DNA of 64,000 nt from Alteromonadaceae bacterium M269 (GTDB lineage Bacteria > Pseudomonadota > Gammaproteobacteria > Enterobacterales > Alteromonadaceae): NCBI GenBank assembly GCA_004353515.1, contig SMNZ01000006.1, forward strand, positions 186,001 through 250,000, given 5' to 3'. Of the stretch, positions 27,824 through 36,478 are shown in pieces. How positions within the stretch are numbered: the stretch's first letter is position 1; every line of letters starts with the position of its first letter. A program made the translations under genes and the position numbers. Below the pieces are notes generated by a model. It worked only from the letters and a program-made list of their open reading frames with translations. It did no database searches and was not told the DNA's origin.

Positions 27824-27850
27824 GGTGCTGATGCTTTAATCAGCACCTTT
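27824..27850 (+). terminator. Terminator or attenuator after rebB copy 3
   Basis: GGTGCTGAT-GCTTTA-ATCAGCACC followed by TTT and A's: a perfect 9-bp stem. Since same-strand genes continue without a new Reb-box promoter, it probably limits readthrough so that the three RebB subunits are expressed above the downstream genes. Confidence 0.75.
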
Positions 27851-27885
27851 AAACCGATGTCTTAAATAACCGGAACCTGGCGACA

Positions 27886-28092
27886 ATGAGTTATATAAAA
27901 ACGCAAGCTTTATCCTTGGATGCGACGGCCACATCAATGGCTAATTCCATCTCAATACTGATGGAGAATGCACAACAATGTGAAGCCAATTCACAAATCA
28001 TTGCTAATACCAGCCTGGTTCAATGCTGTGCCCTCATGATTGCAGCAGGTGCTGCAGCTATTAAGCCAGCAGTTAAACAAAGCTCACCATAG
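27886..28092 (+). CDS. Small RebB-like/hypothetical protein
   Basis: The 68-residue protein is alanine- and serine-rich (LSLDATATSMANSISILMENAQQ, CCALMIAAGAAAI). Size, composition and position match the auxiliary small proteins of R-body loci, and the spacing of polar and alanine residues resembles a truncated RebB repeat. Homology is weak by eye. The ribosome site is poor, so translation may be low. Confidence 0.55.
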   Translation: MSYIKTQALSLDATATSMANSISILMENAQQCEANSQIIANTSLVQCCALMIAAGAAAIKPAVKQSSP

Positions 28093-28119
28093 AACGCTGA
28101 AAAACATCAGGAGAAAGCC

Positions 28120-28431
28120 ATGAGCACCGTCAATGACCAAATCACCGACTCGATAAACCAAATCAACGAAATGTTAACGGGTATAGCGCCCATGCAATCA
28201 ATGAGCATGTTAGATGTGGCCGCAACAGAAACACTTGGCATGTCCATGTTTAATGCCGTAACCGCACAGCAAAATGCCCAAACTTCTGCATCGGCTGCTG
28301 CCACTGCCAGTTGTGCAAAGATGCTTAATCAAATCGCACCGCCACCGGAAAAGCCTGGCCCTAAAGTGGACGTTAACGCAGTGAAGAAGATCGTTAATGA
28401 CCTACTTGAAGAAACTCATACGAAAAAATAA
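28120..28431 (+). CDS. RebB-like R-body component
   Basis: The 103-residue protein begins MSTVNDQITDSINQINEMLTG, clearly related to the RebB opening VNDQITDSVTQANV, and continues with NAVTAQQNAQTSASAAATA. It lacks the TTMGVTTLYSIDTATTG end and instead has a charged, proline-containing tail (PPPEKPGPK). It could be a capping or assembly subunit. AGGAG ribosome site. Confidence 0.75.
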   Translation: MSTVNDQITDSINQINEMLTGIAPMQSMSMLDVAATETLGMSMFNAVTAQQNAQTSASAAATASCAKMLNQIAPPPEKPGPKVDVNAVKKIVNDLLEETHTKK

Positions 28432-28483
28432 ACAGGCAAGAGACTAACTCTCTTCAGTTAAATTGACTAAAAGGCGTAACACT

Positions 28484-28861
28484 ATGAACGAGATTTCAAA
28501 CGTCAGTTCACCAACAAAGCCCTCGTTAGACGTTATAAAAGAGGCGAGTTTGAGTGGCGACATAAACAAATTGTCGGGTGCAGGGAAGGCATACCAATCA
28601 GTTTCACAATCATCCGCTATTGCCATTCAGGATGCCACCGATAGCCTGCGAAACATTAACACAATGGCCACAACCGCCATGGGAGTTGCACTTTCTCAAA
28701 TGCTGGCAACCGGCAAAACCGCGCCATTCACAGAGGTGATTACAGCGGCAACCGGAATGGTAGAAATGGGCAGAGAAAACTTCGCAAAAGTTGGCTCATC
28801 TGCAAGTGGCCTTTTAAACGAATTTCCAACGGGCGGACCCGACACCCCCTCAGGTGAATAG
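28484..28861 (+). CDS. RebB-like/auxiliary R-body protein
   Basis: The product is about 125 residues from ATG 28484. The segment SSAIAIQDATDSLRNINTMATTAMGVALSQML resembles the second half of RebB (TAQAATTMGVTTLYSID). Glycine- and proline-rich tail. Not a canonical RebB; similarity is by composition and short motifs only. Confidence 0.6.
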   Translation: MNEISNVSSPTKPSLDVIKEASLSGDINKLSGAGKAYQSVSQSSAIAIQDATDSLRNINTMATTAMGVALSQMLATGKTAPFTEVITAATGMVEMGRENFAKVGSSASGLLNEFPTGGPDTPSGE

Positions 28862-28888
28862 CCCGCTTCACATGCAAGGTAGATAGAT

Positions 28889-29902
28889 ATGTCGCTAATA
28901 GTAAACAATGCTGAAATTCAGACACTGGATCAACTATCGGATAAAACACAAACATTGATTCAGCTGCTTGCTCACGGTGAACAATGTTTATATACACTTA
29001 TCAATCAAGATGAGGTGATGGTGTTTACCTCCGATGAGCAATTCGTTGAAGAACTGTATTCAGGATTGACCAACTCCACACTGCTGTTTCTCAATCATGC
29101 TAATTTATCGGTGGATGTCAAAAAGCTATTTGAGTTAAGCACCAATGATTTGCGGGATTTAGCCACTTATAACAAAACAGAAATTGGTTCATCCGACACC
29201 AATTTACATGCACTATTCAGCAAGTATCACCTGATAAGTAACAGCGCCCTAAACAGGATCGCCTTGTTCTATCGTCGTTACGACCTGAGCTATCACGCCT
29301 TAAACTGGAGTGCTAACTTTAATGACCAAATCAATCTATACAATAGCCTAATATACTGGGAAAAAGCGTATAACCTGAACAGCCCTTTGGTCAAAACAGC
29401 CAGCAGTTGGGCCATGCAAAAAGCACAAAACTTATCAGAGTTTTCTAACTACCTTTGGGTATATTTTGCTTGGCAAAGCAAAACGCATAGAGCTGGAAAA
29501 TCCATTGATGAAATAGTGAGCATACTCACGCCAATAGTGCTCGACAACTTAGACTCACCGGTGGTGACTTACGAGCTCGATCAAATCAATTTAAATCAAG
29601 CGCTAAAGCAATGGCATGAAAAGCAAAAAACGCTCGGATTTTATGACTTTACAACAGGGTTACTCAATATCGTCTTAAATATTGATCTTCAAGCTCCAGA
29701 CTTATCAAAAGCGGCTAACACCTATATCGCTAACCTACAAAACCAACTGATTAACACGCTGGCTAACGATAGCTACATCAATCAGGCAGGCATATTCCGG
29801 CACTACGTATTCGACTTAAACACAACAACGGCAGCGTTGAATGTCGATAGCCAGGGCTGCTTAAGCCTTTTCAGTGATTGGCCTGTGCTAAATAACATTT
29901 AA
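28889..29902 (+). CDS. Hypothetical protein of the R-body operon
   Basis: The 337-residue, mostly helical protein has no signal peptide or membrane segment. Tryptophan- and tyrosine-rich stretches (LNWSANFNDQ, YLWVYFAWQSK) suggest a globular helical fold. I do not recognise it. It has a clear AAGG ribosome site and sits between RebB-like genes and a coiled-coil protein with spacers of only 11-27 bp, so it belongs to the same transcript. Confidence 0.6.
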   Translation: MSLIVNNAEIQTLDQLSDKTQTLIQLLAHGEQCLYTLINQDEVMVFTSDEQFVEELYSGLTNSTLLFLNHANLSVDVKKLFELSTNDLRDLATYNKTEIGSSDTNLHALFSKYHLISNSALNRIALFYRRYDLSYHALNWSANFNDQINLYNSLIYWEKAYNLNSPLVKTASSWAMQKAQNLSEFSNYLWVYFAWQSKTHRAGKSIDEIVSILTPIVLDNLDSPVVTYELDQINLNQALKQWHEKQKTLGFYDFTTGLLNIVLNIDLQAPDLSKAANTYIANLQNQLINTLANDSYINQAGIFRHYVFDLNTTTAALNVDSQGCLSLFSDWPVLNNI

Positions 29903-29913
29903 TAGGAATAAAT

Positions 29914-30414
29914 ATGCGCAACAATAAACAAGACCCGAGTGAACTTGTCGCTAAACCCGAAAACACGAAGCATGCATTGAGTCACTTGTCGCAAATGGCC
30001 ATGCTGACTGAGTTAGGCACCCTGCTGTCGAGTATCGACACCATGTTAGATAACGCAAAACAAACCATAGACCAATCCATGGCACTCTCTTCAAAACTCA
30101 TTGAGGAATCGAGAGCAGAGCTATCTCAATATGGTGGGCAGTTAAGTGGCTCCAGATCAGAAGCGCAAAATTTACCAATGCCGGTTGGAAGCCCTGATCT
30201 TGAACCAGTAAATGATTCGGCTGGCGACCCTGCCCAAACTGAACAGATAACGCACACCATTACCGAGCAAGAAATAGCCGCTCGGCAAGCCGCACAAGCA
30301 GCGCAAGAATCCATGGAAAAAGCAATCAAAGACATGGAGCAACAATTAAAACAACAGAACGAAGCGCTAGAGCAAGCAGCCTTGCAACAAGTTAAAACGC
30401 AGAAGAAAACTTAG
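29914..30414 (+). CDS. Coiled-coil protein of the R-body operon
   Basis: The 166-residue protein has an N-terminal helical region (LSHLSQMAMLTELGTLLSSIDT), which again recalls RebB-like packing, a proline-rich linker, and a long C-terminal coiled coil (about residues 105-160; AARQAAQAAQESMEKAIKDM). No family recognised; a structural or scaffold role in R-body assembly is plausible. Confidence 0.55.
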   Translation: MRNNKQDPSELVAKPENTKHALSHLSQMAMLTELGTLLSSIDTMLDNAKQTIDQSMALSSKLIEESRAELSQYGGQLSGSRSEAQNLPMPVGSPDLEPVNDSAGDPAQTEQITHTITEQEIAARQAAQAAQESMEKAIKDMEQQLKQQNEALEQAALQQVKTQKKT

Positions 30415-30442
30415 AGCCAGAAAAAAACTGAGCGAGAAGCCG

Positions 30443-31933
30443 ATGATCCAGATTAACTTTAAAGCCATAGACTGGTTGCCCGATGAAGAAGTTAAAATCC
30501 AAGCCGCCAACAAACAAATGCAGGCACTGGTATCAAAGCTGGCAGAGGCACCTAAATATCACACCTTAACAGCCAAAGATCGACAGCAACTGGTCAAAGA
30601 AGGCTATGCGCACGACTTGACCGACAACCTTGTGTTTATTACGCAGCGTGTTGACGAACAAACCAACCAAAGTGATGCCATTGTCGTTGGATTTAATTAT
30701 GCCGCCTTTGACCCATCATTATTTGCGGGTGAGAACATCACACAGCACCTTAAAACAATTAATAAAGGCTGTTGTGCCTATTGTGAAAGTTACTTATCGG
30801 CAACAGATGCGGGTCAGGTCGCGCATTATCGTCCGGTTGAGCTGCTAGAAGAGCGAAGCGTCGGTAAAAACAGCACACAGTCGCAACAGAATCGCATCGC
30901 AACTTGTTCGCCCTATTTCGATCTAGCCTATGAACAAAGCAATTTACTCTATGTATGTCACGCCTGTAACACAGGTTATAAAGGGGGGCTATTCCCTGTG
31001 CAGGGCAGCAGATACCCTCAAGCAGCAATAGCCGATGAGCAACCACTTTTGGTGCATCCTTATCGGGATAACCCCAGAGAATTTATTCGATTTGATCCTG
31101 TCTCTGCAAAAGCGTATCCATTCGACAAGCTCGCCGCGTTTTTACAGACTACAAAAACAATGACGTACTCGCAGGCTGAACACTATATTTGGGCACACCC
31201 TGAGTTACTTAAAAATACCCCAGACTTTTCCCAAATTGCCGGTTTTGAGCCTTGGTTTAATTCGCTTGCGCACGAAGCTCAACAAAAATTGCAAAAAGGC
31301 CACGCCACCATCACCACGCTGGGTTTGAATCGGCCTGAGCTTGTATTGTTGCGCCTTACTGGTCTTACCCAGCTTCGAATGGCCTGTAAAGACATAATGT
31401 CGACTTTGCCAGAAGCGTTCACTGAGCACGAACTACCTGTGCCAAGCATTGCATTTCGAAGTTTAATGGTAGATGCCATACAAACCTGGCGTAAGCAGCT
31501 AACTGACCAAGTGAGCTCAACACTAGCTACGAAGCAGTCAGCTCCAAAAACACGCGAGGAAGAACAAGAGCCAGACGTGTCAGTTACGTCTATTTCCCCC
31601 ACAACACTTGCAGCCAATATACCTTATTGGCTTAGAGCGTCGTTACGCTACTGTGTTGAAGAATCACAAGTGGCTAATACCGAAAAGCGGAATCTGGTAC
31701 TGCTTTCGGGAAAAGACAAGCTTTATGGGCAGCACAATAAACAAAAATGCGTTTTCCTGCCTATAAACTGGCTTAGAGATCAACATAGATGCATTAAAGT
31801 GCAGTCACCCAGAAATATATGGGAAACCTCATTTTCAGAGCTCGCACACTCAAGGCCACTAGAGCTATGTCACTTATTTGCCCAAAACCATGTTTGGGTT
31901 GAAGGGCCTTTTACTGCGCTCAAAGCTAGCTAA
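30443..31933 (+). CDS. HNH endonuclease-like protein of the R-body operon
   Basis: The 496-residue protein contains a Cys4-type HNH signature: CCAYCESYL near residue 112, AHYRPVE about 20 residues later, and YVCHACNTGYKGG near residue 170. This arrangement resembles the HNH nucleases of retron and Septu (PtuB-type) defence systems, where the histidine of the HYRP/HFRP motif is catalytic. The remaining 300 residues are unfamiliar. It lies between the coiled-coil gene and a small hypothetical gene, so it is part of the R-body transcript rather than an insertion. Confidence 0.7.
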   Translation: MIQINFKAIDWLPDEEVKIQAANKQMQALVSKLAEAPKYHTLTAKDRQQLVKEGYAHDLTDNLVFITQRVDEQTNQSDAIVVGFNYAAFDPSLFAGENITQHLKTINKGCCAYCESYLSATDAGQVAHYRPVELLEERSVGKNSTQSQQNRIATCSPYFDLAYEQSNLLYVCHACNTGYKGGLFPVQGSRYPQAAIADEQPLLVHPYRDNPREFIRFDPVSAKAYPFDKLAAFLQTTKTMTYSQAEHYIWAHPELLKNTPDFSQIAGFEPWFNSLAHEAQQKLQKGHATITTLGLNRPELVLLRLTGLTQLRMACKDIMSTLPEAFTEHELPVPSIAFRSLMVDAIQTWRKQLTDQVSSTLATKQSAPKTREEEQEPDVSVTSISPTTLAANIPYWLRASLRYCVEESQVANTEKRNLVLLSGKDKLYGQHNKQKCVFLPINWLRDQHRCIKVQSPRNIWETSFSELAHSRPLELCHLFAQNHVWVEGPFTALKAS

Positions 31934-31969
31934 ATCGAAACCAACCCCAAGCCAATAAGGAACCAAAAT

Positions 31970-32221
31970 ATGAATGAGATTGCAGTTACCGAAAGTACCC
32001 ATTCTGAACATAGTGCCACACAAGCCGTTATAGAGGCTGATAGGAGTATTGCAGCCCAAATCAATAAACAACAGGCGGAGCAAAATGCACTTGAAGCCGT
32101 TGTCGCGGCAGACAATGTGGTCTCCCAACAAATCAATCAGGAAATTAATGAAGGGCAATCATTTCCCGCACCACAGCAAGCCGAACAAGTGGCCAATCTA
32201 GCTGTTGCCACAACAGAGTAA
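31970..32221 (+). CDS. Small hypothetical protein, last gene of the first R-body unit
   Basis: The 83-residue, alanine- and glutamine-rich protein shows an internal near-repeat (ADRSIAAQINKQQAEQNALEA and ADNVVSQQINQEINEG). AAGGA ribosome site. It ends immediately before a strong terminator. Function unknown; composition fits a RebB-associated protein. Confidence 0.6.
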   Translation: MNEIAVTESTHSEHSATQAVIEADRSIAAQINKQQAEQNALEAVVAADNVVSQQINQEINEGQSFPAPQQAEQVANLAVATTE

Positions 32222-32255
32222 AACCACAAAACACCTCACAAACATCAATCCACCC

Positions 32256-32281
32256 ATACCCGAGCTTATCGGGTATTTTTA
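32256..32281 (+). terminator. Rho-independent terminator closing the first R-body operon
   Basis: ATACCCGA-GCTTA-TCGGGTAT forms a perfect 8-bp stem followed by five T's. It separates the P1 unit from promoter P2. Confidence 0.88.
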
Positions 32282-32345
32282 TATCAACAGCTCTAATCCA
32301 ACACCCGACTTACGCATAACATTTATCAACAAACAACATAGAAAA

Positions 32346-32399
32346 TACCAATCAAAGCCGTGTAAATACCAATCCCTAACATCGCATCCTTTTTATACT
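32346..32399 (+). promoter_or_regulatory. Reb-box promoter P2 (DUF4157/effector operon)
   Basis: TACCAATC at 32346-32353 and again at 32367-32374 (21-bp period), then 19 bp, then TATACT (32394-32399). Both repeats match the P1 repeats exactly. Start codon 31 bp further on. Confidence 0.78.
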
Positions 32400-32429
32400 G
32401 AATTTATCAACGTAAGCAAAGGCACGATT

Positions 32430-32846
32430 ATGTGGTGTTACCAACAAAGGCAAACAGCTCAGCGACGGATAAATAAACCAAGGCCAGCAAATACAAATCG
32501 ATTTGCTACGAAATATCGACCTCATACCAGCGCATTGCCACCTAGACTCAAGCGCGGCATGGAAAAACTCACCGGGGTCAATTTATCCAACGTGCGGGTT
32601 CATTATAACTCGCCAAAACCAGCGCTAGTGCAAGCACATGCTTACGCCCAAGGTAAGGATATTTATCTCGCCCCAGGGCAAGCCGACCATTTACCTCACG
32701 AGCTTGGACATATTGCCCAGCAGGCATTGGGTATGGTGCAACCCACAACCGAGGTAAACGGCGTGGCAGTAAATGATGATCCCAAGTTAGAGCAACAGGC
32801 GACTGATTGGGGTGATAAAGCTCTGATGCTCGGCGGGAAAGGGTAA
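32430..32846 (+). CDS. DUF4157 (eCIS core domain) protein
   Basis: The product is about 138 residues from ATG 32430 with AAAGG upstream. The basic N-terminus is followed by PRLKRGMEKLTGVNLSNVRVHYNS, ALVQAHAYAQGKDIYLAPGQ and LPHELGHIAQQALG, the hallmarks of DUF4157, which includes a HExxH zinc-peptidase-like motif (HELGH). DUF4157 proteins are typically encoded with extracellular contractile injection systems and toxin cargo. No sheath, tube or baseplate genes occur here; the partner in this island is the R-body. It is followed by two candidate effectors. Confidence 0.88.
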   Translation: MWCYQQRQTAQRRINKPRPANTNRFATKYRPHTSALPPRLKRGMEKLTGVNLSNVRVHYNSPKPALVQAHAYAQGKDIYLAPGQADHLPHELGHIAQQALGMVQPTTEVNGVAVNDDPKLEQQATDWGDKALMLGGKG

Positions 32847-32996
32847 ACGAAATGAGTTAATTGTTTTGATGCTTCCGTTAAGTTAATCAATCCAAAGATG
32901 TCGGTAATTTTTAGATATCGAACTTGTAAATCAAAAGGTTGCTGCAATTTTAAAACAGAACTAATAGCAGACGATACGCAAAACAGATGGAATACG

Positions 32997-33989
32997 ATGA
33001 TGTACGAACAACAAAAAATTTTTCGAAAAGAGCACAATGCAGCATGCATCAAAATGCTTGAAAAAAAACTTACCGTTAAGGCCGGTGGAAATTTAGAAAG
33101 AGAACACAATAGCAAGACTCATAGCCTTAAAGAGTTCGCTCATCCCAAATTTCACAAACAGGTAAGTCAAACAAGTTTATTTAAACCGAGGATGCTGCAA
33201 CAAAACATCGTACAGAAATTAGATAAATCCAAGACGCCGAGTCAAGGGGTTATGCAGAAACTGATTGACTTTAACTTAGCCGCCGACCAATACGAATTAG
33301 ATAACATTCGACCAAACTGGATGAGACCTGCGAACCTCCTAAACCCATTACCAGGCCAATCCCGTAACCATGTAGTACCTTTCACATCTATTCAAAATGA
33401 CTTAACGTTAAAGCTAAACGCCTTAAATAACAACCCAAACGGAGTTGCTGAGCAACAAGATTTAGAAGCTTTCTGTGACTCATTAATACCCGGAATTCCA
33501 GGAATAGTGCCGCAGCCTAATACAGTGACAGTAATGCGTAATAGAAGGACAAATGCTATTAACGCGATAAACAATAACGCCGGGCCAGCAGTTCGGACGG
33601 CCACAGCTAGGGAATTACTATCATCATTGAATAGCTCAGGTAACAATGTACGGTTAGGTGATGACGTCATTAATTTAAACATTGGTGAGAATATCGATGC
33701 CAACTTCCTACCCAATGTTTACCAGTGGCAAGGAGGTCAGCACGAATTTGGTGGCGGAGTAGCAGCTCCTGCTCAAAACGTTTTACGCTTAACTCCTAAT
33801 CATGAGTCGTTACTCTATAACTATCAAATGAATAGCGATGCTGCTCTAACTTTTGTCATTGATCCGAATACTAATTTACAACTTTCTTCAGGGACAGGAC
33901 CAAACCCGGGCTTTGTTCCAGCGGCACCGTTACCTGTGCTAGTTGAACCACCGGCAGGAGCAGGCGCACTTCCTATTCTTTATCAATAA
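32997..33989 (+). CDS. Hypothetical candidate effector downstream of DUF4157
   Basis: The product is about 330 residues from the ATG pair at 32997/33000. The N-terminal 80 residues are basic and disordered-looking (KHNAAC..., SLFKPRMLQQNIVQKLDK), with the globular part starting near GQSRNHVVPFTSIQNDL. The C-terminus is proline/alanine-rich. Long N-terminal leaders followed by a compact domain are common in cargo of eCIS-type systems. I recognise no catalytic motif with confidence. Confidence 0.5.
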   Translation: MMYEQQKIFRKEHNAACIKMLEKKLTVKAGGNLEREHNSKTHSLKEFAHPKFHKQVSQTSLFKPRMLQQNIVQKLDKSKTPSQGVMQKLIDFNLAADQYELDNIRPNWMRPANLLNPLPGQSRNHVVPFTSIQNDLTLKLNALNNNPNGVAEQQDLEAFCDSLIPGIPGIVPQPNTVTVMRNRRTNAINAINNNAGPAVRTATARELLSSLNSSGNNVRLGDDVINLNIGENIDANFLPNVYQWQGGQHEFGGGVAAPAQNVLRLTPNHESLLYNYQMNSDAALTFVIDPNTNLQLSSGTGPNPGFVPAAPLPVLVEPPAGAGALPILYQ

Positions 33990-34065
33990 ATAACACCCGG
34001 GACTTTAAAAAGCTTGCAAACACAACACATCAGCAGATGAACAACTAAAGACAAGGATAAAAGCA

Positions 34066-35226
34066 ATGTATCTAGAAGAAAAAAAGCAACGAACACCGGA
34101 TGAAATGACGCGGTCGATAAAAAGTATGCCTCCCCATCTACAAAAAGGGATTACCAGAAATCGTAATGAAAGCAAGAGCAAAGTCATAAATAAGACAAAC
34201 GAATTGCAATTGATGAAAAAAACTATGGACTTTGCGAATAAACTTTTGAAGCCACAAAAAAAACAGTCGTTTTTTAATTACAAGCCGCAAGGCCATTTAC
34301 ATACAGTAAATGTAACCGCATTAGGAAAGACAAGGAAGGAAGGAGAGTTAGTCCCTAAAAAATACCCTAAACTTCTTTCAGAGCAAGAGAGATTAAAAGG
34401 TGATTTTACTCTTGATCAAATTCCTGATGAAAATGTGTTCAATTTTAATGGTAAGCCTTTAACGGATGAAGAAAAGGGGATGTTAGTGGGCTTAAATATG
34501 GCACAAAACGAGTATTTCAGATCTCAACTATCGAATGTTGGTATTAGTGAGGATGATAAGAAAAGAATCCAAGAAGCTATCATATATAACGAGCAAACCA
34601 ATCAAGATTTAATAACTAGTAGTGATAATATCAAACAAAGTGACATCGAAATTGGGAGAAATGTATCTGGCATTATGTATGTGACACATGGGGAGCCGTC
34701 ACTGCATAATAGCTGGAGCCCCGGGCATGTTAGTTTGCTTATACCTGCTACGGGACAATATTTAAGTTTACGCCCTGAAGGAAAATGGATCAGAGGGACT
34801 GGAACATGGGACTACGAGGTGCCTAATATTACACAAAACGGTGCGGAAACAATGAAGGTAAGTGTTGCAGACGGTACACATGCTACTTCAAAGTACTCGA
34901 CTCCTTTATATGACAAGGGTAAAGCTATAAAACGTGATACGGACGTTATATTACTATCTAGTAAAGAGTTTCCTGTCGAAGAGCTTGCCAAGCGGGTGAA
35001 TGAACTTGCGTGCAGTGATTCTGGTATATTTAGTTTAAGGGGAAAAGACAAAAACCACTGTGTACTCGCAGTTGCTGACGCGTTAGGTGAGCCGGGCAAT
35101 ACTAAATTTGGAGATATGGGGAATTTACAACCGGAGCATTTGAAGAGTATTGTGCTAGATGACAGAAAAGGAAAACTGCATAGGTCAGGTGGGGATAAAG
35201 AAGATAAGACCCAAAGTAATAATTAA
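34066..35226 (+). CDS. Candidate effector with permuted papain-like (NlpC/P60-type) domain
   Basis: The 386-residue protein has a basic N-terminal leader of about 110 residues, then a domain with SWSPGHVSLLIPATGQYLSL near residue 222 and NHCVLAVADALG near residue 330. A histidine in GHxSL preceding a later cysteine in (N)HCVLAVAD follows the order of circularly permuted NlpC/P60 or LRAT-like cysteine hydrolases. These act as peptidases, amidases or acyltransferases, and several are antibacterial or host-directed toxins. Catalytic assignment is inference. Third gene of the P2 transcript; no obvious immunity gene follows. Confidence 0.55.
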   Translation: MYLEEKKQRTPDEMTRSIKSMPPHLQKGITRNRNESKSKVINKTNELQLMKKTMDFANKLLKPQKKQSFFNYKPQGHLHTVNVTALGKTRKEGELVPKKYPKLLSEQERLKGDFTLDQIPDENVFNFNGKPLTDEEKGMLVGLNMAQNEYFRSQLSNVGISEDDKKRIQEAIIYNEQTNQDLITSSDNIKQSDIEIGRNVSGIMYVTHGEPSLHNSWSPGHVSLLIPATGQYLSLRPEGKWIRGTGTWDYEVPNITQNGAETMKVSVADGTHATSKYSTPLYDKGKAIKRDTDVILLSSKEFPVEELAKRVNELACSDSGIFSLRGKDKNHCVLAVADALGEPGNTKFGDMGNLQPEHLKSIVLDDRKGKLHRSGGDKEDKTQSNN

Positions 35227-35505
35227 AAGGTGGTACAAAGCTTATAAGCGGCTATTACAGACTAATTAAGATTCTGCTTCTACTAATGCCTTAGGTTAAT
35301 CTTTGTTCTTTGCCTATTTTCATTAAATATAAGTGAGTAATAGGGAACAGTGTTAGTTGAGATTGCTTTGACCATTCTTGAGTAAATTGCCGTTCTTATA
35401 ACTGGGAAGGGTGTATTTTTAGGTTGATACACTAAATGACAATTTGAACATAAGTGCTTAGTTCGTATGAGCCAAATAGCCTCCAACTACACATAACATC
35501 CCAAA
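35227..35505. other. Non-coding stretch before promoter P3
   Basis: About 280 bp without a credible gene or clear terminator. It is followed by the P3 repeats, giving a 395-bp gene-free interval in total. Confidence 0.4.
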
Positions 35506-35559
35506 TACCAACCATCCCCTAGGTTTTACCAATCCAATGCTCTAGTTGTAAATTAATAT
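35506..35559 (+). promoter_or_regulatory. Reb-box promoter P3
   Basis: TACCAACC (35506-35513) and TACCAATC (35527-35534), 21-bp period, then 19 bp, then TAATAT (35554-35559). Confidence 0.75.
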
Positions 35560-35591
35560 GCTGTGCTGATGAGTTAATCACAGCATATTAA
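35553..35591. repeat. 13-bp perfect inverted repeat overlapping the P3 -10
   Basis: TTAATATGCTGTG and CACAGCATATTAA flank 13 bases. The left arm contains the P3 -10 hexamer, so this is more likely a protein-binding or topological element at the start site than a transcript terminator. Confidence 0.6.
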
Positions 35592-35621
35592 ATTATTCAG
35601 CACGGGTAAGTAGGTATCACT

Positions 35622-36140
35622 ATGCAGACACAAACAGTATCGAGTGAAGAGGCTAGCTCAACATCGAATAGCGCCGAGCAATCAACAGACGCTGCGTTAA
35701 CGCAGTCCTACAACGAGGGTGATGTCGCTACAGAACAGCTAATATTTAAAACTAAAAAGTCTACGGGGTTGGCGCTGTTTGCTAAATTATTGGCCTTTTT
35801 TCCAGGGTTTACAAATCCACAGCGTGATGATGTGATTATTGCCAATCGAGTTTTAAATGATGGCGTGATTGACATTCAGCAAAGCGATCTTGTCACCGTT
35901 AAGGAAGCAATGGAAGTTGCTAAAAGTTTTTATAGTAAATATGCCCGCTTGTTAGGTCTTGGCTTGGGAGCCGCTGTGAGTGTATTGGTGGAATGGGTAC
36001 AAAGTATTTATCCAGATTACCAGGGAATACGTGCTGCCCATGCTGGCAGCGGTGTTATCGCAAGCTGGGTTGTTAGCAATATTATGAGTGAATACGAACG
36101 CCGTATACATCAGCTAAAAGAGCGTATGAAACTGACGTAA
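35622..36140 (+). CDS. Hypothetical protein with hydrophobic segments, P3 unit
   Basis: The 172-residue protein has an acidic, serine-rich N-terminus (residues 1-45), hydrophobic stretches (GLALFAKLLAFFPGF near 52; LLGLGLGAAVSVLVEWV near 112; GSGVIASWVVSNIM near 145) and a basic C-terminal helix. It may be a small membrane-active or phage-holin-like protein, but there is no family match I can name. Single gene between P3 and a terminator. Confidence 0.6.
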   Translation: MQTQTVSSEEASSTSNSAEQSTDAALTQSYNEGDVATEQLIFKTKKSTGLALFAKLLAFFPGFTNPQRDDVIIANRVLNDGVIDIQQSDLVTVKEAMEVAKSFYSKYARLLGLGLGAAVSVLVEWVQSIYPDYQGIRAAHAGSGVIASWVVSNIMSEYERRIHQLKERMKLT

Positions 36141-36235
36141 ATAATCCTCAAGTTAGGTCAGTTCTAGTACTCAATTCTTTATAGTGCAAAATTATCGTCG
36201 TATTAATGGCATACAGGAGCACATCGTTAAACCCT

Positions 36236-36268
36236 GTCGCCATCGCTTTATCATTGGCGACTCTTTTT
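36236..36268 (+). terminator. Terminator closing the P3 unit
   Basis: GTCGCCA and TGGCGAC form a 7-bp GC-rich stem over 12 bases, followed by TCTTTTT. Confidence 0.75.
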
Positions 36269-36319
36269 AACTCTCTCCCTTCTTCTTAAAGCATGGGTAA
36301 TTTTACTCTCCGTTGTTTA

Positions 36320-36373
36320 TACCAATGGAATCATCAAATCTGCCAAGTTGGTAAAAGTTACCGCAATTATAGT
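36320..36373 (+). promoter_or_regulatory. Reb-box promoter P4
   Basis: TACCAATG (36320-36327) and TGCCAAGT (36341-36348), 21-bp period, then 19 bp, then TATAGT (36368-36373). Confidence 0.7.
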
Positions 36374-36478
36374 TAGTTCACCCAATCACAAATGGCTGGG
36401 GCAATGACGTTAAACAGATTAAACACAATTAATCTTGATGAAACGTAATTTTATAACTCAAACAGAAGGTAAGGTCCT

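Noticed and set aside
27523-27846. Minus-strand open frame opposite rebB copy 3
   Set aside because: It is the reverse shadow of the RebB coding sequence, with low-complexity composition.
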